Source of the DNA: Cytophagales bacterium
Lineage (GTDB): Bacteria > Bacteroidota > Bacteroidia > Cytophagales > Cyclobacteriaceae
NCBI GenBank assembly: GCA_003504855.1
Contig: DNZD01000004.1
Coordinates: 1-11,196 of the forward strand
DNA: 11,196 nt
Direction of reading: 5' to 3'
The notes beneath the pieces were generated by a model. It was not told the DNA's origin, made no database searches, and was given only the letters and a program-made list of their open reading frames with translations. Both the position numbers and the translations under genes were made by a program. This document shows, piece by piece, positions 1 to 6,780 of the stretch. How positions within the stretch are numbered: the first letter of the stretch is position 1; every line of letters begins with the position of its first letter.

Positions 1-165
1 CCGGTGACACACCTGGGGGTCCGGCTCCGAGCCACGGGCCAATTCCAGAATATTCGTCGGCTCCACCCGGTCATCCAGAGTCGAAATAAATGGCGGCTTA
101 CTGATCACCAGGTAATCCGGGTTGGAGAACAGGACTAAGTCAGAAAAGGAGATTCGCGCTTTCAA
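1..165 (-). CDS. RluA-family pseudouridine synthase, N-terminal fragment cut by the window edge
   Basis: Reading the minus strand from 165 gives 55 codons, open to the window edge. The peptide carries the usual start of RluA-type synthases, which isomerise uridine to pseudouridine in rRNA or tRNA: a SNPDYLVISKPPFIST stretch (residues 14-29), then LDDR, and QVCHR at the edge, where the family normally continues into the catalytic HRLDxxTSG motif. That catalytic Asp would lie just outside the window. No ATG exists in this frame between the kinase stop and the conserved part. TTG at 165-163 is the most likely start, giving MKARISFSDLVLF; TTG at 183-181 is the alternative. The gene begins 37 nt after the sensor kinase stop on the same strand, so it is probably co-transcribed with the two-component pair. 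Family assignment is secure; which RNA site it modifies cannot be told. Confidence 0.85.
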   Translation of the reverse strand, partial: MKARISFSDLVLFSNPDYLVISKPPFISTLDDRVEPTNILELARGSEPDPQVCHR

Positions 166-202
166 ATCAAATCGGGTGCGCAAATTTGGGAATAAGGAAT
201 GA

Positions 203-1252
203 TTATTCCCTGTCTTCGCCGGGTTTGGTGCGGGCAAGCTTAAAACTAAACGTAGATCCCTTCCCCACGGTACTCTCTACCTCGGCACGGGTGCCATGTC
301 CTTCGAGGATGTGTTTTACAATGGCCAGCCCGAGACCAGTACCCCCCTTTTCACGGCTTCGGCTTTTGTCAACGCGATAGAAGCGCTCAAAAATTCTGGT
401 GATGTGCTGCGCCGGAATGCCCTCACCGGTATCAGTCACCAGGGTGGTGATGTTTTTCTTGGACACATCGAATGACACCACCACCTCACCACCTTCGGGC
501 GTGTAGCTGATGGCATTGGATACCAGGTTGGTGACCACTTGCGAAATACGCTGCCAGTCGGCCCATACCTGGCCTTTGCCGTTGATGTCGTTGACCCTGA
601 GTTTGATGTTTTTTTTCTGGGCCTTCTCTTCAAATTGATCAACCACCTCCACACACAATTTGTGCAGGTCTATCATTTCGAATTTCATCTTGATGTCTCC
701 TGTCTCGATTTGTGACAGCGTGAGGAGGTCTTGCACCAGCATATCAAGGCCGTCCAGGCTCTTGGCGGCTTTCTTCAGGAACCTGGTTCTTACCTGTTTG
801 TCGTTAACTGCTCCATCGATCAGGGTGTGAACAAATCCCTGGGCAGCGAAAATCGGGGTCTTCAATTCGTGAGATACATCGGCAATAAACTCCTTCCGGA
901 AGGCCTCCAGTTTCTTGAGTTCATCGATCTCCTTTTGCTTCAGCAAGGCGAAGGAGTAAATTTCTTCATTGATATCTTTGATCGGGTTAAGGGCACCTGA
1001 CTTCTGACCCTGGATGCCGCCCAGTTCTTTCTTCTTCAACTTGCCCAACATCTTGTATATCTTATTGATCTCGCGAAACACGAGGAACTCCAACGTGACA
1101 TATACGAGCAAATAGGATCCGGAGAAACTAATCACGCCAGCTACGAGCAGGGCCTCCTGGTTTACTGAATCAACCAGCGACAAAAAAAGCACGGTCACCA
1201 GCGCAATGAGCACTGCCAATAGCAGGGCCATTGTACGGGCGCTGTACACCAT
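203..1252 (-). CDS. Membrane sensor histidine kinase (PhoR-like)
   Basis: Inner-membrane kinase that autophosphorylates on His and passes the phosphate to the response regulator encoded 6 nt upstream. The 349 residues show two hydrophobic segments (about 8-26 and 34-55) joined by only about 8 residues, so there is essentially no periplasmic sensor domain. A charged linker (60-115) follows. The HisKA region contains EFIADVSHELKTP with phospho-acceptor His128. The HATPase domain has an N box (Asn242-Asn246, NLVSN), G1 DTGEGIP (274-280), F box FERFYR (288-293) and G2 GGTGLGLA (303-310), so it appears catalytically complete. The domain order and HisKA sequence resemble PhoR-type kinases of Bacteroidota. 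The signal is unknown; the short loop suggests sensing within the membrane or through a partner protein. Met8 is a possible alternative start, but Met1 fits the tight spacing to the upstream gene. Confidence 0.95.
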   Translation of the reverse strand: MVYSARTMALLLAVLIALVTVLFLSLVDSVNQEALLVAGVISFSGSYLLVYVTLEFLVFREINKIYKMLGKLKKKELGGIQGQKSGALNPIKDINEEIYSFALLKQKEIDELKKLEAFRKEFIADVSHELKTPIFAAQGFVHTLIDGAVNDKQVRTRFLKKAAKSLDGLDMLVQDLLTLSQIETGDIKMKFEMIDLHKLCVEVVDQFEEKAQKKNIKLRVNDINGKGQVWADWQRISQVVTNLVSNAISYTPEGGEVVVSFDVSKKNITTLVTDTGEGIPAQHITRIFERFYRVDKSRSREKGGTGLGLAIVKHILEGHGTRAEVESTVGKGSTFSFKLARTKPGEDRE

Positions 1253-1258
1253 ATCCCT

Positions 1259-1948
1259 TTAGATTGTATTGAATTTATACCCCACCCCTTTCACCGTGGT
1301 GATGTAATCCTCTCCGATTTTCTCGCGCACCTTACGGATATGTACATCCACGGTACGGGCGAGCACATACACGTCGGCGCCCCAGATGTGCTGCAGCAAC
1401 TCATCGCGACTGAAAACCTTATTCGGATGCTGGGCAAGAAAGAAAAGGAGTTCAAATTCCTTTTTCGGCAGGTTGATTTCGCGGTCTTTAAGTTTGATGG
1501 TATAGCTGGACCGGTCAATAATCAATTCGCCCATGGCAATCTGCGATGCGGCTGGTTTACTTTTCGAGTCACGGCGGAACAATGCGTTGATGCGGCTCAT
1601 GAGCGCGCGGGGCTTGATGGGCTTGGTGATGTAATCATCCGCGCCTACATCAAATGCTGCTACTTCAGAATATTCCTCTGAGCGCGCTGTAAGAAAAATG
1701 ATAAATGTCTTGGCCAATTCCGGCATGGCCCGCAGTTGGCGGCAGGCCTCTACGCCATCCATCACGGGCATCATGATATCGAGCAGGACCAGATCCGGCT
1801 TAAAGCGGCGTGCGATTTCTACGCCCACCTGACCATTACCGGCTGTTTTTACATCATAACCCTCTTTTTCGAGGTTGTAGTTGAGGAGTTCCTGAATGGG
1901 TTCTTCATCATCTACCACCAAAACTTTGTAAGCGGCTTTTTTACCCAT
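1259..1948 (-). CDS. OmpR/PhoB-family response regulator
   Basis: DNA-binding transcription factor and cognate partner of the adjacent kinase. The 229 residues contain a receiver domain (about 6-125) with acidic pocket Asp13-Asp14, phospho-acceptor Asp57 in LVLLDIMMP, switch Thr87 (FLTA) and Lys109 (TKP). A winged-helix effector domain (about 137-229) ends with the characteristic ARTVDVHIRKVREKIG recognition-helix region and VKGVGYKF wing. All key residues are present. It is the first gene of the cluster regulator-kinase-pseudouridine synthase. A plausible Bacteroidota promoter lies just upstream, and two GGGTT units 7 bp apart lie at 1999-2010, which could mean autoregulation (inference). 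It resembles PhoB, but nothing in the window ties it to phosphate, so no symbol is given. Confidence 0.95.
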   Translation of the reverse strand: MGKKAAYKVLVVDDEEPIQELLNYNLEKEGYDVKTAGNGQVGVEIARRFKPDLVLLDIMMPVMDGVEACRQLRAMPELAKTFIIFLTARSEEYSEVAAFDVGADDYITKPIKPRALMSRINALFRRDSKSKPAASQIAMGELIIDRSSYTIKLKDREINLPKKEFELLFFLAQHPNKVFSRDELLQHIWGADVYVLARTVDVHIRKVREKIGEDYITTVKGVGYKFNTI

Positions 1949-1964
1949 GGTTATTAATGACCAT

Positions 1965-1994
1965 CAAAAGTACCCCAAAACAACCCAATTAAAA
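1965..1994 (-). promoter_or_regulatory. Candidate Bacteroidota-type promoter for the response regulator operon
   Basis: On the minus strand TACTTTTG (1972-1965) matches the TAnnTTTG -7 element fully. The -33 position, 19 nt further upstream (1994-1992), reads TTT rather than TTG, so that element is imperfect. The expected transcription start falls a few nt before the start codon at 1948. Confidence 0.45.
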
Positions 1995-2030
1995 ACCAGG
2001 GTTACGGGTTTAACAAATTCTTAATCTGGA

Positions 2031-3059
2031 CTACAAGTAGGGGTACCGGTCTTTGTAGCTGCGGATGAGCAACCGCAGGTCATGGTGGTAGATGGTAGAC
2101 CACTCTTCTTTCATGCGGTCGTGTTTGGATTCATAGGTTTTGAAACCCATGAAGTAGGTGTTGTTGGGCAGTCGTTTCGCGAACCGCTTTGACCTGGGTC
2201 TTGGATCGCTGAGCGACAGGGTATCGAGGTTGTCGACAATCCGCTGGATGAAGGCTTGCTTTCGCTGCTTCTTGACTGACAGGGAATCGCTGTCCGCAAA
2301 AGTTTGGTATAAGCTGTCGAGCTTGCGGGCAGCTCGCAGCATATGCTGTGTCACCTTCCGGTAGTCGCTGTCATCGCCCCGGAATTCGCGCAGCGCCTGC
2401 GAGGTATCGCCACGGGTGCGGATGAGAAATAACTCGGCACCCCGATCACCTATAAAAGATGCGAGGTTTTCATTGAACTCCGCACTATCCTTCACATACA
2501 AGGTGGCATGTACCATCTCATGAATAATCAAACTTGCCAGGTCACCGTCGCCACGCCGCAGCATGTTGCTGAGGATCGGATCAGTAAACCAACCCAGTGT
2601 GCTCCACCCACCGGGGTTTCTGATGCTCACATCATAGTTGTCTTTCTCCAATGCTTCCTTTTCTTTCACCGCCTTTTCGCGATTAAAGAAACCTTTGTAC
2701 GGCACTGCGCCCACCACCGGAAACTCCCACACTTTTTCCTTAAGACGGAAAGGTTCGCAGGCCGTAACAACCCACATCAACTCCTGGCCTTGCTGGTCAT
2801 ACAAGGTCTTGTAGTTGTCCGTATCATGGAGTCCCAGCGAATCAATGGCGAAGCGTCGTGCCTCCTCGATCAAGCGGAGCTTGGCTTTGAGGGAATCCGG
2901 AAATGCCGGGTCGTTCATATAAGTTTCCACCGGCCGCGCCTCGTACACAATTTTTAACTGACCGTAGCCCTGACCGATGGCGTACATCAAAAGATCGCGG
3001 TAGATGAATATGAGAACCACCACGACCACCAACAGGACACCCAGGATTTTGCGAAGCAT
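2031..3059 (-). CDS. Predicted membrane-anchored aminopeptidase (COG4324 / PF10023 type)
   Basis: Putative zinc metallopeptidase of the COG4324 'predicted aminopeptidase' family, whose substrates are not known to me. The 342 residues begin with a hydrophobic segment (about 5-20) followed by charged residues, with no lipobox Cys, so an uncleaved N-terminal anchor with the bulk in the periplasm is likely. Family landmarks in order are FPVVGAVPYKGFF (113-125), STLGWFTDPIL (153-163), the zinc motif HEMVH (180-184) and the downstream acidic FNENLASF, where Glu197 is the likely third ligand. The motif is intact, so activity is expected. The start lies 2 nt after the stop of the upstream beta-barrel gene, which argues for translational coupling and a shared envelope role (inference). 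The C-terminal third is rich in Lys, Arg and Asp and shows no recognised domain. Confidence 0.85.
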   Translation of the reverse strand: MLRKILGVLLVVVVVLIFIYRDLLMYAIGQGYGQLKIVYEARPVETYMNDPAFPDSLKAKLRLIEEARRFAIDSLGLHDTDNYKTLYDQQGQELMWVVTACEPFRLKEKVWEFPVVGAVPYKGFFNREKAVKEKEALEKDNYDVSIRNPGGWSTLGWFTDPILSNMLRRGDGDLASLIIHEMVHATLYVKDSAEFNENLASFIGDRGAELFLIRTRGDTSQALREFRGDDSDYRKVTQHMLRAARKLDSLYQTFADSDSLSVKKQRKQAFIQRIVDNLDTLSLSDPRPRSKRFAKRLPNNTYFMGFKTYESKHDRMKEEWSTIYHHDLRLLIRSYKDRYPYL

Positions 3060-3061
3060 GA

Positions 3062-4183
3062 CTATTTCTTTCTCTGCGTCAGGAAGTAACGATCCCGGTA
3101 GTTAACGTACAATCCATATGAATATTGGAATGTCTTGAATGAAAGATCAAAGTAGGGTTCGTACCGGAGCGAGAGGTATAATTTGTCGGTGAGTTTGTAG
3201 TCGTATAGAAAACGGAAGATCATCAGGTTGGGCCGGGGCTGTATCCGGTAGTTATCGAAGGTGGATACCGCCTGGTACGTGGGGCCGCCATCGAAGGCCA
3301 TAAATTCACGTGCCGACCAATAGCTGGCCATCACGTTCAACCCAAAGCGGGTGGATACGGTGGCATTGGCATAAAATCCATCTCCATCGATATAAGCTTG
3401 CCGCGTTTTGGTGATGTCTTTGTCATAGACGTAAAAGCCATTCACGGTAATGCCATTAATCCGACCTTCCAGGTTTTGCTTCCATTGGATACCGGCAGCA
3501 TAATTAACCAATGTTTGAATGGGTAAGCCGGCGATGTCGAGTTGCCCGCCCTGATGTCGCGATACCACCTGGAAGGGAACACTCAGTTCTCCCTGTCCGA
3601 TCTTTGCGATTCGCTTTTGCAAGGAAAGGCCCGCCACCAGTTGTTCCTGCCGTGTGTCTCGCCAGTACTGCATGTATTGCCAGTCGATCCACATGTCAAC
3701 GAACAGGTCTTCGCGGTTGAGCTTAAGTTGGGTGCCGGTTTCAAGGCGGTTGTTGAGTACGCGCTCAAAATCATAGAGCGGTTCAATCAGGTTGTGGTTG
3801 AGGCTTCCTTCGAGGTTACCAAAGATGACGGAGTAGGCCTTCTTTTGCCACTTAAAGGTGAATACCGGAGCGCTAGTCGTAAATTTGTTGTTTCCGAAGT
3901 CCTTCTGAAAATAACCACCGGCGTCAATCCGTATATTTTTAGTGAGGTGATAGCTCACCACTGGCTGAAACTGATAACCATACAGCGTATAGCCGTCAAC
4001 GATGGTTCGGAAATACTCGTTGTTCTTAAAAAATCCGAGGGTATTCATGCCCAGGTAGAGCTTTCCCGAGTCAGCTTCATTGATGGTTTGCGCATCCTGA
4101 AAAACCCGGTTATTGAGCTGGGCCAGGGCCGGATTGGCCATTCCGATGAGTAGAAACAGGAAAAAAGAAACGCGTTGCAGCAT
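3062..4183 (-). CDS. Secreted protein of unknown function, probable outer-membrane beta-barrel
   Basis: I do not recognise a named family. The 373 residues start with a clear Sec signal peptide (hydrophobic 5-16, ANPALAQ, cleavage likely after Ala21). The mature part is rich in aromatic residues and has repeated short stretches alternating polar and hydrophobic residues, for example VVSYHLTKNIRIDAGGYF (75-92) and KLYLSLRYEPYFDLSF near the C-terminus, typical of amphipathic beta strands. It ends YRDRYFLTQRKK rather than in a terminal Phe. These traits suggest an outer-membrane barrel of roughly porin size; a periplasmic beta protein is the alternative. It is the first gene of a two-gene unit with the metallopeptidase, and the region just upstream carries the GTTA heptad array, which could be its control site (inference). 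No internal break or odd base composition was seen. Confidence 0.75.
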   Translation of the reverse strand: MLQRVSFFLFLLIGMANPALAQLNNRVFQDAQTINEADSGKLYLGMNTLGFFKNNEYFRTIVDGYTLYGYQFQPVVSYHLTKNIRIDAGGYFQKDFGNNKFTTSAPVFTFKWQKKAYSVIFGNLEGSLNHNLIEPLYDFERVLNNRLETGTQLKLNREDLFVDMWIDWQYMQYWRDTRQEQLVAGLSLQKRIAKIGQGELSVPFQVVSRHQGGQLDIAGLPIQTLVNYAAGIQWKQNLEGRINGITVNGFYVYDKDITKTRQAYIDGDGFYANATVSTRFGLNVMASYWSAREFMAFDGGPTYQAVSTFDNYRIQPRPNLMIFRFLYDYKLTDKLYLSLRYEPYFDLSFKTFQYSYGLYVNYRDRYFLTQRKK

Positions 4184-4202
4184 GAAAGTGCAAATTAAGA
4201 TT

Positions 4203-4235
4203 GTTAGTCGTTATTCGTTAACGGTTAGCCAGTTA
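4203..4235. repeat. GTTA heptad array in the divergent region upstream of the beta-barrel gene
   Basis: GTTA begins at 4203, 4210, 4217, 4224 and 4232, giving spacings of 7, 7, 7 and 8 bp. The units read GTTAGTC, GTTATTC, GTTAACG, GTTAGCCA and GTTA. The array lies 20-52 bp upstream of the beta-barrel start and about 110 bp upstream of recA, where a promoter or operator of the minus-strand gene would sit. Short direct repeats of this kind are typical of sites bound by OmpR/PhoB-type regulators, but the binding role is inferred. Confidence 0.6.
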
Positions 4236-4295
4236 AAATCAATCCGGAATATCGGACACGCAAACAATTCCAGGATCTCGTTTCCCTTATTATTA

Positions 4296-4313
4296 TTGAA
4301 GTGGTAATTTCAA
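4296..4313. promoter_or_regulatory. Inverted repeat TTGAA-N8-TTCAA upstream of recA, possible operator
   Basis: Perfect 5-bp arms (4296-4300 and 4309-4313) flank an 8-nt spacer, ending 33 bp before the recA start. The geometry is like a dyad operator of a dimeric repressor. Five-bp arms are short and could arise by chance, and no second copy was found in the window. A weaker dyad, TCCG-N6-CGGA, lies at 4243-4256. Confidence 0.25.
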
Positions 4314-4346
4314 CCCCTTCGAAGCGTAACAAACACACCTATTTAT

Positions 4347-5378
4347 ATGAGCGACAACAAAGAGAAACTGAAGGCCCTGCAGCTGACGATTGACAAACTG
4401 GAGAAGGCGTACGGAAAGGGCACCGTGATGAAACTGAACGACCAGAAGGTCATTGACGTTCCGGCGATCTCCACGGGATCACTGGGTTTGGATATAGCCC
4501 TCGGCATAGGAGGCATTCCACGCGGCCGGGTGACAGAAATCTACGGACCTGAATCTTCCGGTAAGACTACCCTGACGATGCACGCCATCGCGGAAGCGCA
4601 GCGCAAAGGCGGGCTTGCTGCATTTATTGATGCTGAACACGCCTTCGATAAATCCTATGCTGAAAAACTGGGGATTGATACGGAGAACCTGTTGATCTCA
4701 CAGCCGGACAATGGCGAACAGGCCCTTGAAATCGCCGAACATCTGATTCGTTCCGGCGCCATTGATATTATTGTCATCGACTCGGTGGCGGCATTGGTAC
4801 CCAAGGCTGAACTCGAAGGCGAAATGGGAGAAAGCAAGATGGGTCTTCAGGCACGTCTGATGTCCCAGGCCCTGCGGAAACTGACGGGGACGATCAGCAA
4901 AACAGGATGCGCCTGTGTATTTATTAACCAGTTGCGTGAGAAGATTGGAATCATGTTTGGTAACCCGGAAACAACAACCGGTGGAAACGCCCTGAAGTTT
5001 TACGCTTCCGTGCGTCTCGATATCCGTCGCATCGGTCAAATCAAAGAAGCGGCTGATGACATCACCGGAAACCGCGTGCGGGTGAAAGTGGTGAAGAACA
5101 AGGTAGCACCTCCCTTCAAGGTGGTTGAATTTGATATCATGTACGGACGCGGCATCTCCAAGTCAGGTGAAATCGTTGACATCGGTGTTGAACTGAACGT
5201 CATTCAGAAGTCCGGCTCCTGGTTTTCGTACAATGGCAACAAGCTGGGACAAGGTCGTGATGCGGTGAAGCAGTTGATCGAAGACAATCCGGAACTGATG
5301 GAAGATCTGGAGAAGAAGATCAAGGAAAAGTTGTCCACGGCCGATGGCGCGAAGGTGCTTGAAGAAAAAGAAGGATAG
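4347..5378 (+). CDS. recA: Recombinase RecA
   Basis: Forms ATP-dependent filaments on single-stranded DNA for homologous recombination, and in many bacteria stimulates self-cleavage of LexA-type repressors. The 343 residues match the usual RecA length. Walker A is GPESSGKT (67-74), the catalytic Glu97 sits in FIDAEHAF, Walker B is IIVID (141-145), and the L2 DNA-binding loop region (about 196-212) leads into [16 protein letters not shown]. The C-terminal domain carries a modest acidic tail. No intein or insertion is present. The ATG at 4347 gives the normal N-terminus ([20 protein letters not shown]) and is preceded by an A/T-rich stretch without Shine-Dalgarno, as is usual in this phylum. 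It is transcribed alone, ending at the strong hairpin at 5398-5428. I could not identify a convincing -33/-7 promoter; the short dyad upstream is the only candidate control site. Confidence 0.98.
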   Translation: MSDNKEKLKALQLTIDKLEKAYGKGTVMKLNDQKVIDVPAISTGSLGLDIALGIGGIPRGRVTEIYGPESSGKTTLTMHAIAEAQRKGGLAAFIDAEHAFDKSYAEKLGIDTENLLISQPDNGEQALEIAEHLIRSGAIDIIVIDSVAALVPKAELEGEMGESKMGLQARLMSQALRKLTGTISKTGCACVFINQLREKIGIMFGNPETTTGGNALKFYASVRLDIRRIGQIKEAADDITGNRVRVKVVKNKVAPPFKVVEFDIMYGRGISKSGEIVDIGVELNVIQKSGSWFSYNGNKLGQGRDAVKQLIEDNPELMEDLEKKIKEKLSTADGAKVLEEKEG

Positions 5379-5397
5379 CCTCCATTAACATTCAATA

Positions 5398-5428
5398 AAA
5401 AAGGTCGCGAAATGTTCGCGACCTTTTT
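5398..5428. terminator. Bidirectional intrinsic terminator between recA and the ABC permease pair
   Basis: A perfect 14-bp stem (5398-5411 with 5415-5428) encloses a 3-nt loop ATG. The GC-rich core is GGTCGCGAA, with A and T runs outside it. On the plus strand it ends in TTTTTCTTT, and on the minus strand in TTTTTTATT, so it can stop both recA and the converging permease transcript. Confidence 0.92.
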
Positions 5429-5446
5429 CTTTATGATTGATTCAAA

Positions 5447-6709
5447 TCAGGAGCGGATGGCAATAACCGGATCCAGTCGGGCAGCAACCGCAGCAGGCAC
5501 AATACCTGCAATAAGTCCGATCACTGATGACACCCCGAGACCGAGGACAATGTTCTTAAAGCTGAGTACCACTTCGAGGCTGCCGAACGGTATGAAGGTC
5601 AGCATGAATACCAGCAGGATACCACCCAGTCCTCCAATGAGGCTAAGGAAAATTGCTTCAAACAAGAACTGGAACAGGATGAAGTAGTTCTTGGCGCCAA
5701 GTGACTTCTGAAGACCAATGATGCTGGTGCGTTCTTTAACAGAAACAAACATGATATTGGCAATTCCGAAGCCACCGACGAGGATTGAAAATCCACCGAT
5801 GATCCAGCCGGCCCATCCCACCACATCGAAGAGTTTACCGATGGCATTCATGATCGCTTCCGGTCTGTTGAGGGCAAAGTTGTCTTTTTCGATCGGACGC
5901 AAACCACGACGAGATCGCATGAGTCCTTTGATTTCATTCTCCAGTTCTACCAGACCCAGGTCGGTTTCGGATCCTTTGATACCAATGGTCGATTGAAGTT
6001 CATTCCAACGGCCGGTACCGGTCTGGTACAGTTTGCGGAAAGAATGATAGGGTATCAATACGGAAAAGTCATTGCTGGGTGTGCCCAAAAAACTTTGCCC
6101 TTCCCGCTTGATGACGCCAATGACTTTGTATTTCATGTCCTTCACCTTCACCTCCTGACCAACAGGATCCATTCCATTGGGGAATAGGGTCAAGGCCACC
6201 TCATGCCCGAGAATGGCTACGGAACGGCCACCGTCAATCTCATCGCGGGTAAAGTACCGGCCCTGGGCCACGTTGACTTCATAAATTTCATCATACGACT
6301 CACCTGTTCCCCGCAGGGCAATCTGACCGATGCTGTTGTTTCCATTGCGTACTACGGCATTGCCTTTAACTGCGAATATTGACATGGCTGTCTTGTTGCG
6401 CATGGTGGCATTGAGAAACTTGTATTCGCTATAGGAAGGGGTCGGCCTCCGCCAGTATTCCCACCACTTGTAAGGCCCGTTGCCCTCGGGGGCCCACGGC
6501 ATTTTGCCTACGTAGATCACACCGGTACCCAAAAAGTCGAAGCTCGATTTGATATTGGACTCAAGCGAATCCACAAGGGTAAACACAGCGATAATGGCAA
6601 AAATGCCCACTGTGACACCCAGGAGTGACAAAATCGTGCGGAGCACATTGGATTTGAGGGCCTTCCAGGCAAAGGCAAAGCTCTCACCGATTAATCGTAA
6701 TACCAGCAT
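5447..6709 (-). CDS. MacB/FtsX-type ABC transporter permease, downstream paralogue
   Basis: Inner-membrane subunit of a type VII (MacB-like) ABC system, which uses cytoplasmic ATP hydrolysis to drive movements of a periplasmic domain. The 420 residues hold an N-terminal transmembrane helix (about 22-44, with LRTILSLLGVTVGI), a periplasmic MacB_PCD-like domain (about 50-295, including KVIGVIKREGQSF), and a C-terminal FtsX-like domain with three hydrophobic segments (about 302-326, 344-378, 388-412) and the cytoplasmic SVKERTSIIGLQKSLGAK coupling stretch. It is collinear and about 81% identical (hand count, no gaps) to the permease encoded 71 nt upstream. No ABC ATPase gene adjoins, so the ATPase must be encoded elsewhere. 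Probably co-transcribed with its paralogue. The transported or extracted substrate is unknown. Confidence 0.93.
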   Translation of the reverse strand: MLVLRLIGESFAFAWKALKSNVLRTILSLLGVTVGIFAIIAVFTLVDSLESNIKSSFDFLGTGVIYVGKMPWAPEGNGPYKWWEYWRRPTPSYSEYKFLNATMRNKTAMSIFAVKGNAVVRNGNNSIGQIALRGTGESYDEIYEVNVAQGRYFTRDEIDGGRSVAILGHEVALTLFPNGMDPVGQEVKVKDMKYKVIGVIKREGQSFLGTPSNDFSVLIPYHSFRKLYQTGTGRWNELQSTIGIKGSETDLGLVELENEIKGLMRSRRGLRPIEKDNFALNRPEAIMNAIGKLFDVVGWAGWIIGGFSILVGGFGIANIMFVSVKERTSIIGLQKSLGAKNYFILFQFLFEAIFLSLIGGLGGILLVFMLTFIPFGSLEVVLSFKNIVLGLGVSSVIGLIAGIVPAAVAARLDPVIAIRS

Positions 6710-6780
6710 AGCGCAAATAACGCTATTCTTTGCCTTCTGGTTGTGGGATTTTTGGCGAGCGGAAAGAACTGACCTTCAGG

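Noticed and set aside
1993..2011. Weak hairpin AAACC, 9-nt loop, GGTTT, followed by T on the minus strand, after the metallopeptidase gene
   Set aside because: Only 5 bp, three of them A-T, so too weak to call a terminator; it also overlaps the GGGTT heptad pair.
3542..4153. 203-codon open frame antisense to the beta-barrel gene
   Set aside because: The minus-strand gene has a signal peptide, sensible composition and tight operon spacing; the antisense frame has no recognisable domain.
4698..5039. Long open frame antisense to recA
   Set aside because: It lies wholly inside the well-conserved recA gene and its composition follows from the recA codons on the other strand.
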